DNA of 64,000 bases from Granulicella arctica (GCF_025685605.1 NZ_JAGTUT010000002.1:473913-537912), one strand, 5' to 3'; numbered from the stretch's first letter, positions 44,801 to 53,397 are shown. Numbers and translations: made by a program. The notes: a model not told the origin generated them from the letters alone.

Positions 44801-46692
44801 TGCGCAGGAGGCAACTGCGCAATAAAGCCGTTGGCGACCGTATCGACACCAGTGCCCTGGATAGCACCAGCAGTCGTAGCAAGGTTCGTCGAGGCTGTAT
44901 TTCCGAAGAGATAGCTGTTTCCTGCTAGATCGATTGCAAGCCCTGCAACTGTGTCATCTTTGTTTCCATCGATCCAACTAAACCCTGTAACTACGGAGGA
45001 GTTGCTTGTTGCCGGTGAGACCGTAACATCTTGAAATGTTAGTTCAAAGGCGTCAAAGGTGGTGCCGCCTGTGTCGCTGTTGGTTGCTGTAGCGTTCGGC
45101 AGACTGAAGCTCCCGAGAGTCTGACCGCCTAAGTAGATGGAACCGAGTGCATCGACGGCAATCCCGTTGATCTGCGAAGTGTTTTGAATGTAGGAGAAGT
45201 AGGCAGGAATGACGAGATGATTAATACTTGAGTCGCTGAAAGAGGAAGCTGTCGACACTCTTAGGACATACGCATTTCCAGGTAATGAGGGCACCTGAGG
45301 CGACGGAGGCGCATTTACCTGGGCTGTCATTATCGGTGTAATAGGAAAAGCATCCGCAGAGGGTGTAAGTACAAGCGCCGCTGTCGTCTTAGAGCCGAGG
45401 GTGCCAGCAGCATAAAGACTTCCTGAGCCGTCCAGAGCCAATGTTTGCACCGAGTTGCTATTGGCGCTGGCGGGATCAGCATCCGTATAGACAAGCGCTG
45501 TTGCAGTAAGTGTTCCGGTCGTAGGTGCGAGAGTAGAGATGTAGCCGACGTAGCCGCCCGCGGTACTTGGATTGGAGGCGGTTGTGGCTGGGCCGGCCGC
45601 GATTGCAGAGTCATTGGTGTAGCCGCCAATGTAAACACCTGCCGTGTTCTCGACAATAGAAGAGACGGCAATTGTAGAGGCGGGATCAGTCGCGCCAACG
45701 TAGGTGATCCACTGTAGCGCTATACCGGACCCATTGTTGGAGAAGTTAGCTATGAAAGCGTTATTGGCACATGATGCTGTTCCACAGTTAGCTACAGGCG
45801 TGATCGGCGTAGCTGTGCTGGTGACAGGAGTAGGAGCAAAGGTGTTCGCTGCCGAAGTTGTCGTTCCAGCAATGAAGATGCCGTTGATGGGATCAGTTGC
45901 GATAGCGCTTGCAGTCGATCCGGCGGTGCCTGCAACGAATGACGAGTAGACAATAACAGGATCGATGATCAACTTTTTAGAGTGATCATAGGTGCCTAAC
46001 TTGAAGCGCAAATCCTGACCATCGATTGTTTGCTCCAATAGAAATGTCGCGGCCACTTCGATGCGCTTACCGGCTGCGCTCTCCTGATAGGCTACTGGCT
46101 TCTTGAAGCGCAACTCTCCCGATTCGACGGAGATCAGCACTTCGCCACGACTGGATAATGTCGTTCGGGATGCTCCACGAAGTTGCATGGCAATCAAGTC
46201 TGCGTTTGCGTCAGGTGCAACGATGAAGTCGTGCTCGATGGCGTCTCCGGCAGCGTAGAATTCAGCATCGATACCTGGATAGACGCGACTTAGGCCAACT
46301 CGGCTATAGTTCCTAATTCCATGACGATACTTTGAGGGATCGGAGCCTAGATAGTAGTTGGTGAGAAATGGTACCGGCGTGATGCCAATTGGAGCGCCTG
46401 CATCACTTCCCTTCAGGCTTAGTACTACGGAGGATGAGGTCCGGTCGCCGGGTATAGAGAAGCGAAGATCTTTGCGACCAATCCCAACGGAATAGCGCTG
46501 CGTCCGGCCGATGAAGCCAATGCCATCGGGCATCTGGTCTTCATTTTGCTCGAATGCAAGGGGTAGAGTCCACTGTCGATCCGTGTAGGAGGAGGGGGAT
46601 GATTTCTTTACTTCTCCAGAAGCGGAACCAGTAAGTAAAGGCAGAGAAAACGGCAGAACAACAAAGAGCAAAATCTGGCGAACCGAAGCCAT
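38896..46692 (-). CDS. Giant SBBP/DUF11-repeat cell-surface protein
   Basis: A 2598-residue protein. The signal peptide (about 1-27) is followed by a DUF7948-like N-terminal domain (about 35-240). An SBBP beta-propeller-like region comes next (about 245-890, with repeats of Y-L-G-G-x-G-x-D and A-x-D-x-x-G-N-x-Y type). Many DUF11-type Ig-like repeats follow (about 900-2050), with recurring Q-x-x-x-L-x-T-L-x-N-x-GP segments. Near the end, TAAVSILAATLLPLLLFRRR and a second helix running into LSGCGSG precede about 40 exported residues. The RRR...GCG tail is typical of acidobacterial surface proteins. The role is likely adhesion or surface-layer structure. There are no catalytic motifs. Ser/Thr/Pro-rich composition suggests an extended, possibly glycosylated stalk. 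Confidence 0.88.
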   Translation of the reverse strand: MASVRQILLFVVLPFSLPLLTGSASGEVKKSSPSSYTDRQWTLPLAFEQNEDQMPDGIGFIGRTQRYSVGIGRKDLRFSIPGDRTSSSVVLSLKGSDAGAPIGITPVPFLTNYYLGSDPSKYRHGIRNYSRVGLSRVYPGIDAEFYAAGDAIEHDFIVAPDANADLIAMQLRGASRTTLSSRGEVLISVESGELRFKKPVAYQESAAGKRIEVAATFLLEQTIDGQDLRFKLGTYDHSKKLIIDPVIVYSSFVAGTAGSTASAIATDPINGIFIAGTTTSAANTFAPTPVTSTATPITPVANCGTASCANNAFIANFSNNGSGIALQWITYVGATDPASTIAVSSIVENTAGVYIGGYTNDSAIAAGPATTASNPSTAGGYVGYISTLAPTTGTLTATALVYTDADPASANSNSVQTLALDGSGSLYAAGTLGSKTTAALVLTPSADAFPITPIMTAQVNAPPSPQVPSLPGNAYVLRVSTASSFSDSSINHLVIPAYFSYIQNTSQINGIAVDALGSIYLGGQTLGSFSLPNATATNSDTGGTTFDAFELTFQDVTVSPATSNSSVVTGFSWIDGNKDDTVAGLAIDLAGNSYLFGNTASTNLATTAGAIQGTGVDTVANGFIAQLPPAQLASTPPLIPVNGVPPTVLTYLGGSGSTDTISAGTYANGTLFITGQTDAPAITAAPATAFAGVVTTTGTSSTPFVPQAMVFGMDATTVAPAGSKRGYLALLNSTLTAVNYVANIGGAGISDSVAGVALDNESNAYIVANIGYDSVTASTPPFTPYTAYQTISPATSSNSSAYLAEVASAGLSANLTFAALTPGSPMPATIGFPDANNASTVVYTWTLTQAPSTTSAIAPANVVIQIPAPSDPALVYTSVTITDVTNSAVPAITCPLEPQGAYCVIPSYPQMTPGTNDQLNLVVNAKVVADPAGSTITVIANLFTAASEYYSAPQVSQTLSALLSITPGATFGASTASAISNPTGTQSTQVTYAFTVANAAGAGESKNTSFTLDPSALTALPTGLNLSVPTTTLSGVTNTPTCTSTGCTGIDLPGGASLTYTVVGTYPDSAVSSTSASSLISSAFVVSSSGYQSTVPNQSITANTTVQRSVHLALTTSFSALPIGQLGYNLKVPLTYMVLITNSGPSTSSGHDQLTLTLPAGFTATGGAEITCLTSFTTCTIPIIPAGSSVTYTLTGSFPDTSANMSVNGIGSAGLQAENFSAAATLNLGFAVETGGPPTDYISSNSIMVQRTANLTISTHSLTPLLTTASCSSGAPGSCVYMHNSGDTADQLGYAVTIDNAGPDTATGVILTIDLPIAPPTPTQTPAQHPLPVLNPTKAFGTPDFGTMLSCTIPASTNQYVCTGNIPVGTSVATISGSGTFDSATVPLSTATITTGSAGGTLGSIVITENANGAPAPLTLPSIEIDRAAHLVITKTVTLSGTKPLSPINLDENSSSTTCGVNDCFTAALQIANTPLNDVPGVTLTDVLPNYFRFVQLPSAAANCTIGGVAPTLAYRTQALPVAMMCAIGTVSAGSSAVPPPVPPPPFTLTYTGKFVDNGINADITGTMPSKQSLVNPVTSLQSAVATTTLAIDPSPSALPNNHSAASPIAIERLTHLVLRKTRNDSVATAPSTFVLAYPNLDEKTSATPFGTNDEIEYDVAVGNAGPNIAVGVQFTEQLPPYFTLINYYLASGVSLNPDTGANMAPASQLPHNNLLCFSDAPGGTPLTMPYQTGAAGKSIVCSYGTPASGAPTSPNYQSLPVGSSKSGAPDNATSIEFIYQGKYQDNAPGIDNLGLNVSSTQITSQPGESTTSSTLEVDTDLDNKSIPVPAYSIQRAAHLTLVGTPRQLTIAEQELPSLPNMPSMIAQAAPSSLPNTSPVYNCIRYKVLIQNSGPNIARQPQLTIVKPTGITLAAAPTVSTTTPDSSVLPDACAYTPGAAIGSVIPSSAGIAPTSQVAGNTLVVDIDGYFGLNTLVGRNAQTGFNISYSGLADQGVSDTVKTSTFSALTGGSVTVVNTPYGSNFQVAPFSPALTQPANLSFGTITAPGATTLALSSAGPALPSGASPDPRDNKKVIPLYRAGAAPTFYTLATTAIPQAGSNPTGICLTNGSSALADSFAKPERALLWALSGLPTGTTVNPVPNAAAPYLGDITTSLTPFAKPSYVTPGGLLLPYTSYVAIPAPQSQPKQICGQVNGFAPNVAPVTVAVLEPVNFAPYISSSTQVASQTPGKGVSEVSFLFPSAIHDYNDHDPCYVSDSSTGTPRGICDDNLILTTWIFGGESLIPSLSHVIGPLLPAAATAFETAATPYEVQANATLYVQVADQLAVPIYNNPPYQDCDPGDPSSSYTPVTSVKPCPIDASRLAGTPPQEIAFGSADVTLLTPSINGGSGGLIILPPASDATLATTPVQAGYITAAATVTSGQTVGFQWKLGDVIPASGGTYNLACFMVDAATQNSPIALAIGLSCQIPATIVYPPNPTTTTSPANPAIYVVTTGTINARNTSPSWGTAAVSILAATLLPLLLFRRRDVDAKRFSLFVMLLLLGGAVSLSGCGSGVGVTNIPTAAAASTYFFRASATPIKGGTILITAPFDVTVVAGN

Positions 46693-46938
46693 GAGACACC
46701 TTCATATCGCAACTAAGTAACAGCAGATAGAAAAACAAACCTTCCCAATTTGCGGGAGGAGCAATTAAAAAAGTAATAGTTGAAATCATGGCCGATCATA
46801 CAAAAGCTCCCATACCCCGTCAACACAAAACGAAGGCATGGCTTATTGCGAATAGCTGAGCACTATTTGCTGTACAAAGACCGTTACGACGGTGCTATCG
46901 CTCAAGGAAACGCGATGAATTGATAAGCTGTCCTTGCG
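46693..46938. other. Intergenic region, 246 bp
   Basis: Upstream of the giant surface-protein gene and downstream of the DcrB-like gene, both on the minus strand. It is AT-rich compared with its surroundings, consistent with a promoter for the giant gene. The short open frame crossing it is a shadow. No strong hairpin was seen. Confidence 0.35.
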
Positions 46939-47433
46939 TTAGCGTGGGACAGAGGCTTCCTGCAAAGGGATAATTCGAAGGCCCTTCGCGAAGGATTCGT
47001 AGGCAGGGCGTACTGCCTGCAACTGTGATTCAAGCGTGGTGAGGGTGATGATTCCGACCCAGAGACCAGCGCGAATATATTGCTGCACGTGAATCATGTT
47101 GCCTGCCTCGTTGGGCGTATGACGAACGAAGAAGAGGTAAGCCTCATCAGCGCCAGCGAACGGCATAAGTTGCGGGCCAGCCATTCTGGGAAGTAACAGG
47201 TGACTCTGGATCAGCTTTTCCTGTGCCGCGATGTAGGCCGGCAGACCATCCGGCGCTGAGAGCGTGTCCTCGCCAAGACTCACATTGGCTGGGATGACAA
47301 GAGGGTCTGCCGTCATCTGCTTGATGCCAAACTTCGCAATGTACATCCATCCGCCGGGTAACGCAGTGACACGCCAACGTCCAACCGTTGGAAAGGTCAA
47401 TGCAGAGCCGGATTGTTCATTAGGTTCCGTCAA
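46939..47433 (-). CDS. DcrB/DUF1795-like protein, candidate T6SS effector chaperone (EagR-like)
   Basis: A 164-residue alpha/beta protein with no signal peptide. The length, the Q-Y-I-x-x-G-L-W-V-G-I-I-T-L-T segment and the final F-A-K-G-L-R-I helix recall the DcrB/DUF1795 family. Its members act as Eag chaperones that load membrane-helix-containing effectors onto VgrG. It lies 66 bp downstream of vgrG on the same strand, the usual chaperone place, but no effector gene follows; the next gene is the giant surface protein. The start is a TTG at 47433 without a clear ribosome site; a later start is possible. Family assignment is by pattern, not search. Confidence 0.55.
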   Translation of the reverse strand: MTEPNEQSGSALTFPTVGRWRVTALPGGWMYIAKFGIKQMTADPLVIPANVSLGEDTLSAPDGLPAYIAAQEKLIQSHLLLPRMAGPQLMPFAGADEAYLFFVRHTPNEAGNMIHVQQYIRAGLWVGIITLTTLESQLQAVRPAYESFAKGLRIIPLQEASVPR

Positions 47434-47499
47434 ATTGCACCGTATTTCTAATTCCCTCTCGGGTCAGCTTAGGAGAAGTTTGCCGCCGAATGAAGCGAG

Positions 47500-49560
47500 C
47501 TACATCTTACCGCCCTTGGTACCATCGTCGGCCTGGTCGGGAGCAGTAGGGGCACCAGGATCTGTAAGCGTCGCCGGACTTCCGGCAACGGGTGCGCCGC
47601 CGCTATTGATCAGGACCATTGTTCCAGTTATCGATACGCCCATAGCATCGATGGTGATGGAACCGCCCGCCCCTTTTAACGTCAAGGCCATCCCACTTTC
47701 TATGACAACGGTCATCCCTCCCTTGACGTAAACCTCCATGCCGGCATCAACTGCATAATTCATCCCGACTTTCTCGCCGTGGTTCTGCCCCACCTTGAGC
47801 GAGTAGTTTTGACCGATCTTATGGTTCATGTCTGTTCCGACATCAAGGTCGGCTTTCTGGCCAATCTTCTCGACCAGGTTAGCTTGCATGTTACTGTGAC
47901 GATCGCCGGTGATGTCGTCGTATTGAGCGCCTTTTACGATTAACGAATCCTTGCCACCGACATAGCGTCGATGATCATTCTCGATTCGGTGGTCCATATC
48001 CATTTCAGCGTTCAGGTAGATCTGCTCGCTTCCCTTTTTATCTTCGAAGCGAATCTCATTCGCGTTGGCTGCAGCACCGCCCTTGCTGCTGCGAGTGACC
48101 AGGCCCGAGCGTGTGCTCATGTCCGGCAATGCATACTTGGGCATATTGACACCGTTGTAGACAGAGCCAACAACGATTGGATTATCTGGATCACCGTTGA
48201 TAAATTGAACAATCACCTCATCCTTAACACGAGGCCAGAAGAAGGTTCCCCACCCGCTGCCTGCCCATGGCTGGGCAACACGCAACCAGGTGTTATCGAC
48301 CGTGTTGGCCGCTCGGAGGCGATCCCAGAAGAATTGAACACATACACGCCCCAGCTTATCAAGATGAATGTCCTCACCAGAGGCGGTAACTACCATTGCT
48401 GTTTGAGGACCATAAATGACCGGCTTTGGCGTAGTGTAGTGCGGCCGGAAGACGGTATCACTTGATATTGCGGAGAAGCGATTGACATAGTCCGCTCGCT
48501 GTCCCACTCCGGTGCTTCGATAGGATGGAACCTGCTCGACCTGATGGCTGATCTGCGTGAGTAGGTACTTGCGATTCCAGTCGTCGCGGGGATGGTCCTT
48601 CATGGTAAAGGTGTAGCCACTGGCAAAGCTTCGCGCGCTGGAGCTTCCGTGAAAGATCTCTGCGCCTGCATCGCTCGCATTCGTGCGTGCGGTCAGAAAT
48701 CCCGCTACATGGTTCGGGGTCGACAGCGCTTTACCTACTTCTTTTACGTAGCCTTCTTCTCCACCAGGATAGGTATATCGTTCGTAAGCATTATTTACAA
48801 AAGGACTTACGCTGTTCTGTGCATCGGCCTTGTGTACCTGATAGGAACGATAGTCGTAGTCCTGGGTGCTATGCTTGCCGGTTACCATGGTTGCGGTAGA
48901 GCTAAACTCTTCGAGCGAAGAGACATAGCGGTCCTGTCCTTTGCCAGAATTTGGGGCGAAGGTGATGGTGCTTACCAGTTCGCAATCCTGATAGGCCGTT
49001 CTGGCATTGCTGAAGTACACCTTGTTATCGCTCTCGGTGTGTTCAAACCAATAGAAGATGCCATGCTGCTCCGCCAGACGCGAGATGAAGTTGAAGTCCG
49101 TCTCAAAGTATTGCGTGCAGTAGTCGAGCGCTTGAAGCGAACCTTCGGTCTTATCTGCCATGCTGATGCCGTACGGTTCGAAGACTGCCCTAATGATGGC
49201 CATGACCGTCTCGCTCTGAAAGACGCGGCAATTTGAGCTAAGGGTTAGCTGCCAAAGGGAAGGTACGATGTGGACCCGGTAGTTATCGAAGTCGGTATCA
49301 CCCGAGGTTTGTTCAAAAGCAGCGACAATACCATTGACGTAGCGGCTTCCCTGCACGTCCACAAGTGCTATTTCGACCGTGACGTTCTTGCCGATCAGCT
49401 GCGCAGGATCAATGGTCGTCCCAGTGTCAGCGAGGAGTTCTGCCTGAAAGTCAAAGAGGCGGGAGATTCCCTCCACCCCCTCCAACGCCTCAATCACCAA
49501 GACATCCTGGCCCAGCGGACTTGTAAACTTCATCAGCCTTTCGGCTTGTGCTTGCGGCAT
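47500..49560 (-). CDS. vgrG: T6SS spike protein VgrG (TssI)
   Basis: About 686 residues from the ATG at 49560 (a GTG at 49566 is the alternative). The gp27/gp44-like N-terminal half (about 15-330) begins with F-T-S-P-L-G and includes YCTQYFETDFNFISRLAEQHGIFYWFEH. The gp5 OB fold (about 395-480) has GRVCVQFFWDR and RVAQPWAGSGWGTFFWPRVKDEV. Then comes the beta-helix needle with repeated (H/N)-x-x-(K/E)-x-G-x-N units (about 560-640). The C-terminus ends in a short Pro/Asp tail, so this is a structural spike without an evolved effector domain. The tail could dock an effector or PAAR protein. Confidence 0.95.
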   Translation of the reverse strand: MPQAQAERLMKFTSPLGQDVLVIEALEGVEGISRLFDFQAELLADTGTTIDPAQLIGKNVTVEIALVDVQGSRYVNGIVAAFEQTSGDTDFDNYRVHIVPSLWQLTLSSNCRVFQSETVMAIIRAVFEPYGISMADKTEGSLQALDYCTQYFETDFNFISRLAEQHGIFYWFEHTESDNKVYFSNARTAYQDCELVSTITFAPNSGKGQDRYVSSLEEFSSTATMVTGKHSTQDYDYRSYQVHKADAQNSVSPFVNNAYERYTYPGGEEGYVKEVGKALSTPNHVAGFLTARTNASDAGAEIFHGSSSARSFASGYTFTMKDHPRDDWNRKYLLTQISHQVEQVPSYRSTGVGQRADYVNRFSAISSDTVFRPHYTTPKPVIYGPQTAMVVTASGEDIHLDKLGRVCVQFFWDRLRAANTVDNTWLRVAQPWAGSGWGTFFWPRVKDEVIVQFINGDPDNPIVVGSVYNGVNMPKYALPDMSTRSGLVTRSSKGGAAANANEIRFEDKKGSEQIYLNAEMDMDHRIENDHRRYVGGKDSLIVKGAQYDDITGDRHSNMQANLVEKIGQKADLDVGTDMNHKIGQNYSLKVGQNHGEKVGMNYAVDAGMEVYVKGGMTVVIESGMALTLKGAGGSITIDAMGVSITGTMVLINSGGAPVAGSPATLTDPGAPTAPDQADDGTKGGKM

Positions 49561-49615
49561 GGTCACCTGCTCCGATACGCTTGTTTCGAACTTCTTGTCT
49601 AGTTTGAAGAGTACG

Positions 49616-49636
49616 CGGCCCCAAAGATCGGGGCCG
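49616..49636 (-). terminator. Hairpin between clpV and vgrG
   Basis: CGGCCCC (49616-49622) pairs with CGGGGCCG-side bases 49630-49636 around a 7-base loop, in the 80-bp gap after the clpV stop. No T tract follows on either strand, so it may only weaken transcription or stabilise the upstream mRNA end rather than end it. Confidence 0.3.
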
Positions 49637-49640
49637 ATGC

Positions 49641-52301
49641 TTAAGCCGGCTGCAGCGCTTCGTCCCAGTCATACACCATCTTGCCACCTTCTACGGAGAT
49701 GTCGATCGTTTCGATTGCTACTCCTTCCGCCAGGCGCCCGAGGATCTGACGTGAGATCTCAGGCAACATGGTGTTAGAAAGAATGTTGTCGACATTGCGA
49801 GCGCCACTCTCGACTTCGGTGCAACGTGATGCTACCTCATTGAGAAGGAGATCGTCGTACTTCATCGTGACTTTGTGCGTTTCGAGCAAACGACGTTGGA
49901 TCTTACCCAATTTGAGACGAATGATCTGTTTCAGTGCTTCGTCGCGTACGGGGAAATAGGGCACAATCAGCATGCGCCCAAGAAAGGCGGGCTTGAAGAT
50001 CTTGTTGAGTTCCGGCTTCATAGCGGCAAGCAGACCGTCGTCATTCGGCATGGTCTCCGGATCAGCACATAGCTTCATCAGCGTGTCTGTCGCGGCGTTG
50101 CTGGTGAGGAGAATAATGGTGTTGCGGAAGTCGATCTCGCGACCTTCGCCGTCTTCCATGCGCCCTTTATCAAAAACCTGAAAGAAAAGTTCCAAGACAT
50201 CGGGGTGAGCCTTCTCGCACTCGTCGAGCAGGACAACGGAGTAGGGGCGACGGCGAACCGCCTCGGTGAGCACACCACCTTCACCGTAGCCGACATAGCC
50301 CGGAGGCGAGCCTTTGAGCGTGGAGACGGTATGGGCTTCCTGAAACTCCGACATATTAATCGTGATCATGTTCTTCTCGCCACCGTAGAGCAGGTCAGCG
50401 AGTGCAATGGCGGTCTCCGTCTTTCCGACGCCGCTTGGTCCAACGAGCATGAAGACGCCGACTGGCTTGACCGGATCGTCCATGTTGGCGCGAGACGTCA
50501 TGATCCGCTGGGCAATCTTAGCCAACGCGTGGTCCTGGCCGATGACCCGCTTCATCAAGTGAGTGTCCAGGGTGAGGACGGTAGAGATCTCGTCCTTCAT
50601 CATCTTACCGAGAGGAATCCCGGTCCATGCTGAGATGACTGCACCGCAGATCTGTGCATCGACCGACACGCTCATAAGTCCGTGCTCGCCTTGAAGAGCA
50701 GCTAATTCGGATTCAAGCTCCGCTAATTTTTTGCGCTCATCAGGGCTGGTCTCTTTGTTTTTCTCCATATCCGCTTCGAGCTTGATCTGCAGCGCGCGGA
50801 TGCCAGAGACGAGCGTCTTCTCCTTCTCCCATCGCTCGGTCAACTCTTCCAGCTTTGCCTTGCCCGACGCCATCTTGGTTTCGATCTCTGCGAGACGCTC
50901 GCCGTGATCAGCACCAATGATGTTCTCTCGCTCGAGTACACGCTTCTGCACGACGAGGCTATCGATGTGACGCGTGACATCTTCAAGCGCTGGAGGCATT
51001 GAGTTATGGCCAAGTGCGAGCCGGGCGCAGGCCGTGTCGAGAACGCTGACCGCTTTGTCAGGCAGTTGACGACCGGCGATGTACCGATGAGAAAGCTTGA
51101 CTGTTGCGACGATTGCTTCGTCGAGAATACGCAAGCCGTGATGTTTTTCGAGAGAAGCGACGATTCCTCGCAGCATGGTGCAGCAGACTTCTTCGGTGGG
51201 CTCCTCGACCTTGACAACTTGGAACCGGCGAGCCAGGGCGGGATCTTTTTCGAAGTACTTTTTGTATTCTGACCAGGTCGTCGCGGCAATCGTTCGCAGT
51301 TCTCCACGGGCAAGCGCCGGTTTGAGGAGGTTGGCGGCGTCGTTCTGCCCGGCTGTGCCTCCGGCACCAATCATCGTGTGAGCCTCATCGATGAAAAGAA
51401 TAATCTTTTCGGTAGAGGACTTGATCTCATTGATCAACCCTTTAAGGCGGTTTTCGAACTCACCTTTGACACTCGCTCCAGCCTGCAGGAGAGCAAGATC
51501 GAGGCTATGCAGACGAACATCTTTAAGAGCCGGAGGAACTTCATTCTGAACGATGCGGTTCGCCAGTCCTTCGACGACCGCCGTCTTTCCTACGCCAGCT
51601 TCACCGGTCAGGATGGGATTGTTTTGACGACGGCGCATGAGGATATCAATCATCTGCCGAACTTCGGCATCGCGGCCAAGAACCGGATCAATTTTGCCGG
51701 CCTTTGCGTTTTCCGTCATATTCACGGTGTAGGCATCGAGATTCGGGGTCTTGCCTTTGCCGGCAACAGGACCATCATTCGTGGTCTGATCACCAGTACC
51801 GCCAGAGGACTTGAGAGCAGCCTGTACCTCGCGCGAATTTGCGACGATAGTGTAGAAGTCTTTACGCAGACCCTCTGGCTCGATCCGCTGAAGTTCCTTG
51901 CTGATGTCTTTGACGACTCGGGCCAACTCTTCGTTCGTGAGTAGGGCCAGCATGGTGAAGCCAGTGCGGACGCTACCTGCATCGTATTCGATGCTGGCAA
52001 CTGTCCAGGCTTCGGCAAGCATTTTGACGAGCTGAGGGCTGAACGCCGGGGAACGTGCATTGCCGGTCTTCAGGTTGTCGAGGCTGCGCTGCAGTTCGGC
52101 TGCAAGTCGCGACTTATCCACTCCGTAATGCTTCAGGATTGCGGCTATATCGTTATCGCTGCTCTCGAGCGCTTTGACGAGATAGTGTTCGATCTCAATG
52201 TCGTAGTGCGTGCGAGACATACAGAGTCCGGCGGACGATTCGAGCACGCTGCGGGTTGTGTCGTTCAGTTTCGCAATCAGTGATTTCAGATTCAAGCTCA
52301 T
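49641..52301 (-). CDS. clpV: T6SS AAA+ ATPase ClpV (TssH)
   Basis: An 886-residue Hsp100-type unfoldase that disassembles the contracted TssB-TssC sheath. The N-domain (about 1-150) contains the Clp_N repeat region. The first AAA module has Walker A GEAGVGKT (near 235) and Walker B ILFIDEAHT. A coiled-coil middle domain (about 420-530) follows. The second AAA module has GPSGVGKT (near 617) and VVLLDECEKAHPDV. The short N-terminal stretch before the Clp_N domain is typical of ClpV rather than ClpB. It sits between tssG and vgrG in the same-strand operon. Confidence 0.96.
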   Translation of the reverse strand: MSLNLKSLIAKLNDTTRSVLESSAGLCMSRTHYDIEIEHYLVKALESSDNDIAAILKHYGVDKSRLAAELQRSLDNLKTGNARSPAFSPQLVKMLAEAWTVASIEYDAGSVRTGFTMLALLTNEELARVVKDISKELQRIEPEGLRKDFYTIVANSREVQAALKSSGGTGDQTTNDGPVAGKGKTPNLDAYTVNMTENAKAGKIDPVLGRDAEVRQMIDILMRRRQNNPILTGEAGVGKTAVVEGLANRIVQNEVPPALKDVRLHSLDLALLQAGASVKGEFENRLKGLINEIKSSTEKIILFIDEAHTMIGAGGTAGQNDAANLLKPALARGELRTIAATTWSEYKKYFEKDPALARRFQVVKVEEPTEEVCCTMLRGIVASLEKHHGLRILDEAIVATVKLSHRYIAGRQLPDKAVSVLDTACARLALGHNSMPPALEDVTRHIDSLVVQKRVLERENIIGADHGERLAEIETKMASGKAKLEELTERWEKEKTLVSGIRALQIKLEADMEKNKETSPDERKKLAELESELAALQGEHGLMSVSVDAQICGAVISAWTGIPLGKMMKDEISTVLTLDTHLMKRVIGQDHALAKIAQRIMTSRANMDDPVKPVGVFMLVGPSGVGKTETAIALADLLYGGEKNMITINMSEFQEAHTVSTLKGSPPGYVGYGEGGVLTEAVRRRPYSVVLLDECEKAHPDVLELFFQVFDKGRMEDGEGREIDFRNTIILLTSNAATDTLMKLCADPETMPNDDGLLAAMKPELNKIFKPAFLGRMLIVPYFPVRDEALKQIIRLKLGKIQRRLLETHKVTMKYDDLLLNEVASRCTEVESGARNVDNILSNTMLPEISRQILGRLAEGVAIETIDISVEGGKMVYDWDEALQPA

Positions 52302-52344
52302 GGTGTGTAGCCTTTCTTTCCGCTATCTTGTACGAATCTTTGTA

Positions 52345-53397
52345 TCAGGCAAGGAGGTAAGTCGCTTCGCCCGCATCTGTTTTCTTTGGTTTTGTCTTTA
52401 GCCAACTCACGAGCCCAAGCTGGGGGGATACCTCTCCCTTGCCTCCAAGCTCACACGCGGGAACATCGTCGCGTTTCAAGATCAACTGCACCTCTGTTTC
52501 GTAGGCCCCGTCCGAGTACAACTGCAACCATCCTGCCAGATCACGATAGCCCGGTTTTCCAGGTAAGAACTCAACATACTGCTTAAAACTCATGGGCCCG
52601 AGCGAGACACGGATGCGGCCATGCTGGTCCCATACCTCCTCACCGGTCACTACGCCGAAGCCGAGTCGTTCGCTGAGACGTCCGCTGCCCGACAGGAAAG
52701 TCTTATTCTCCTCAGGGAGGAGGCGCCATGTACCTGCGAACTGATTTATCTCTACTGGAACGTCAAAATAGTCCTCTAGTATTTGCCGCAGCGAATCCGC
52801 GGTACGAATGTGACGCCCGAGCAGGCCGGCATAATAAATGCAGGTGCGGTCCGGAATGATGGCGCGTCCACGTAGTCCCTCTGTTCCAAGGCCTAGAAAA
52901 TCGAGAAGCCTGAGGCTTAGCTTGTCATCCCGATCGGCCTCCAGACCGACAAAGAAGTGATGCTTCTCCCAAGCGCGGTAAAAAAACGAAATAATGCGAT
53001 GGTTGAAAATATCAAAGAAGTCAGCCATCGCGTGATCTTTTTCGCGAATTCGGACTAAGACCATCTCGGTATAGATGGATGGCAAGGCAGACAGAGCCGC
53101 GGTCAGTCCCATAAATTGGACAGTCATCTTCAACTGTCCGGTCGACATTCGCTCGATGTCAAAGAGTTGACTCGGCGGAAAGGTAAGGGACGGCAACGAG
53201 GAAAAGCGAAGCGACTCATCCTTTGGTTGGGCGAAGTGCCCTACTTCGCCTCGTCCCTTCTCCATGCGCTGCAGCATGCGCACTGCCTGAAAAAACTCTA
53301 CGCGGAAGGGCTCATCCTCGAGCATCTGTCGCACCATCGCAAACTGTGCGTCGTCACTTTCTAAAGCAAAACCTTTGTGCCCGCTCTCGGTGACCAT
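52345..53397 (-). CDS. tssG: T6SS baseplate protein TssG
   Basis: A 350-residue TssG (VasB/ImpH). Characteristic features are the FF-Q-A-V-R-x-L-x-R opening (about 34-45), L-x-F-x-S-x-P-S-L-x-F-P-P, and the central F-D-I-F-N-H-R-I-I-S-F-F-Y-R-A-W. With TssF it forms the baseplate wedge. The ATG at 53397 has AAGGAGG ten bases upstream and overlaps the tssF end by 37 bp, a larger overlap than usual, suggesting tight coupling. The stop is 43 bp before clpV. Confidence 0.95.
   Translation of the reverse strand: MVTESGHKGFALESDDAQFAMVRQMLEDEPFRVEFFQAVRMLQRMEKGRGEVGHFAQPKDESLRFSSLPSLTFPPSQLFDIERMSTGQLKMTVQFMGLTAALSALPSIYTEMVLVRIREKDHAMADFFDIFNHRIISFFYRAWEKHHFFVGLEADRDDKLSLRLLDFLGLGTEGLRGRAIIPDRTCIYYAGLLGRHIRTADSLRQILEDYFDVPVEINQFAGTWRLLPEENKTFLSGSGRLSERLGFGVVTGEEVWDQHGRIRVSLGPMSFKQYVEFLPGKPGYRDLAGWLQLYSDGAYETEVQLILKRDDVPACELGGKGEVSPQLGLVSWLKTKPKKTDAGEATYLLA

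Noticed and set aside
38896..46692. DNA tandem repeats or a CRISPR array within the giant gene
   Set aside because: The repetition is at protein level (DUF11-like units of varying length) and the DNA units are too divergent. No spacer-repeat pattern is present.
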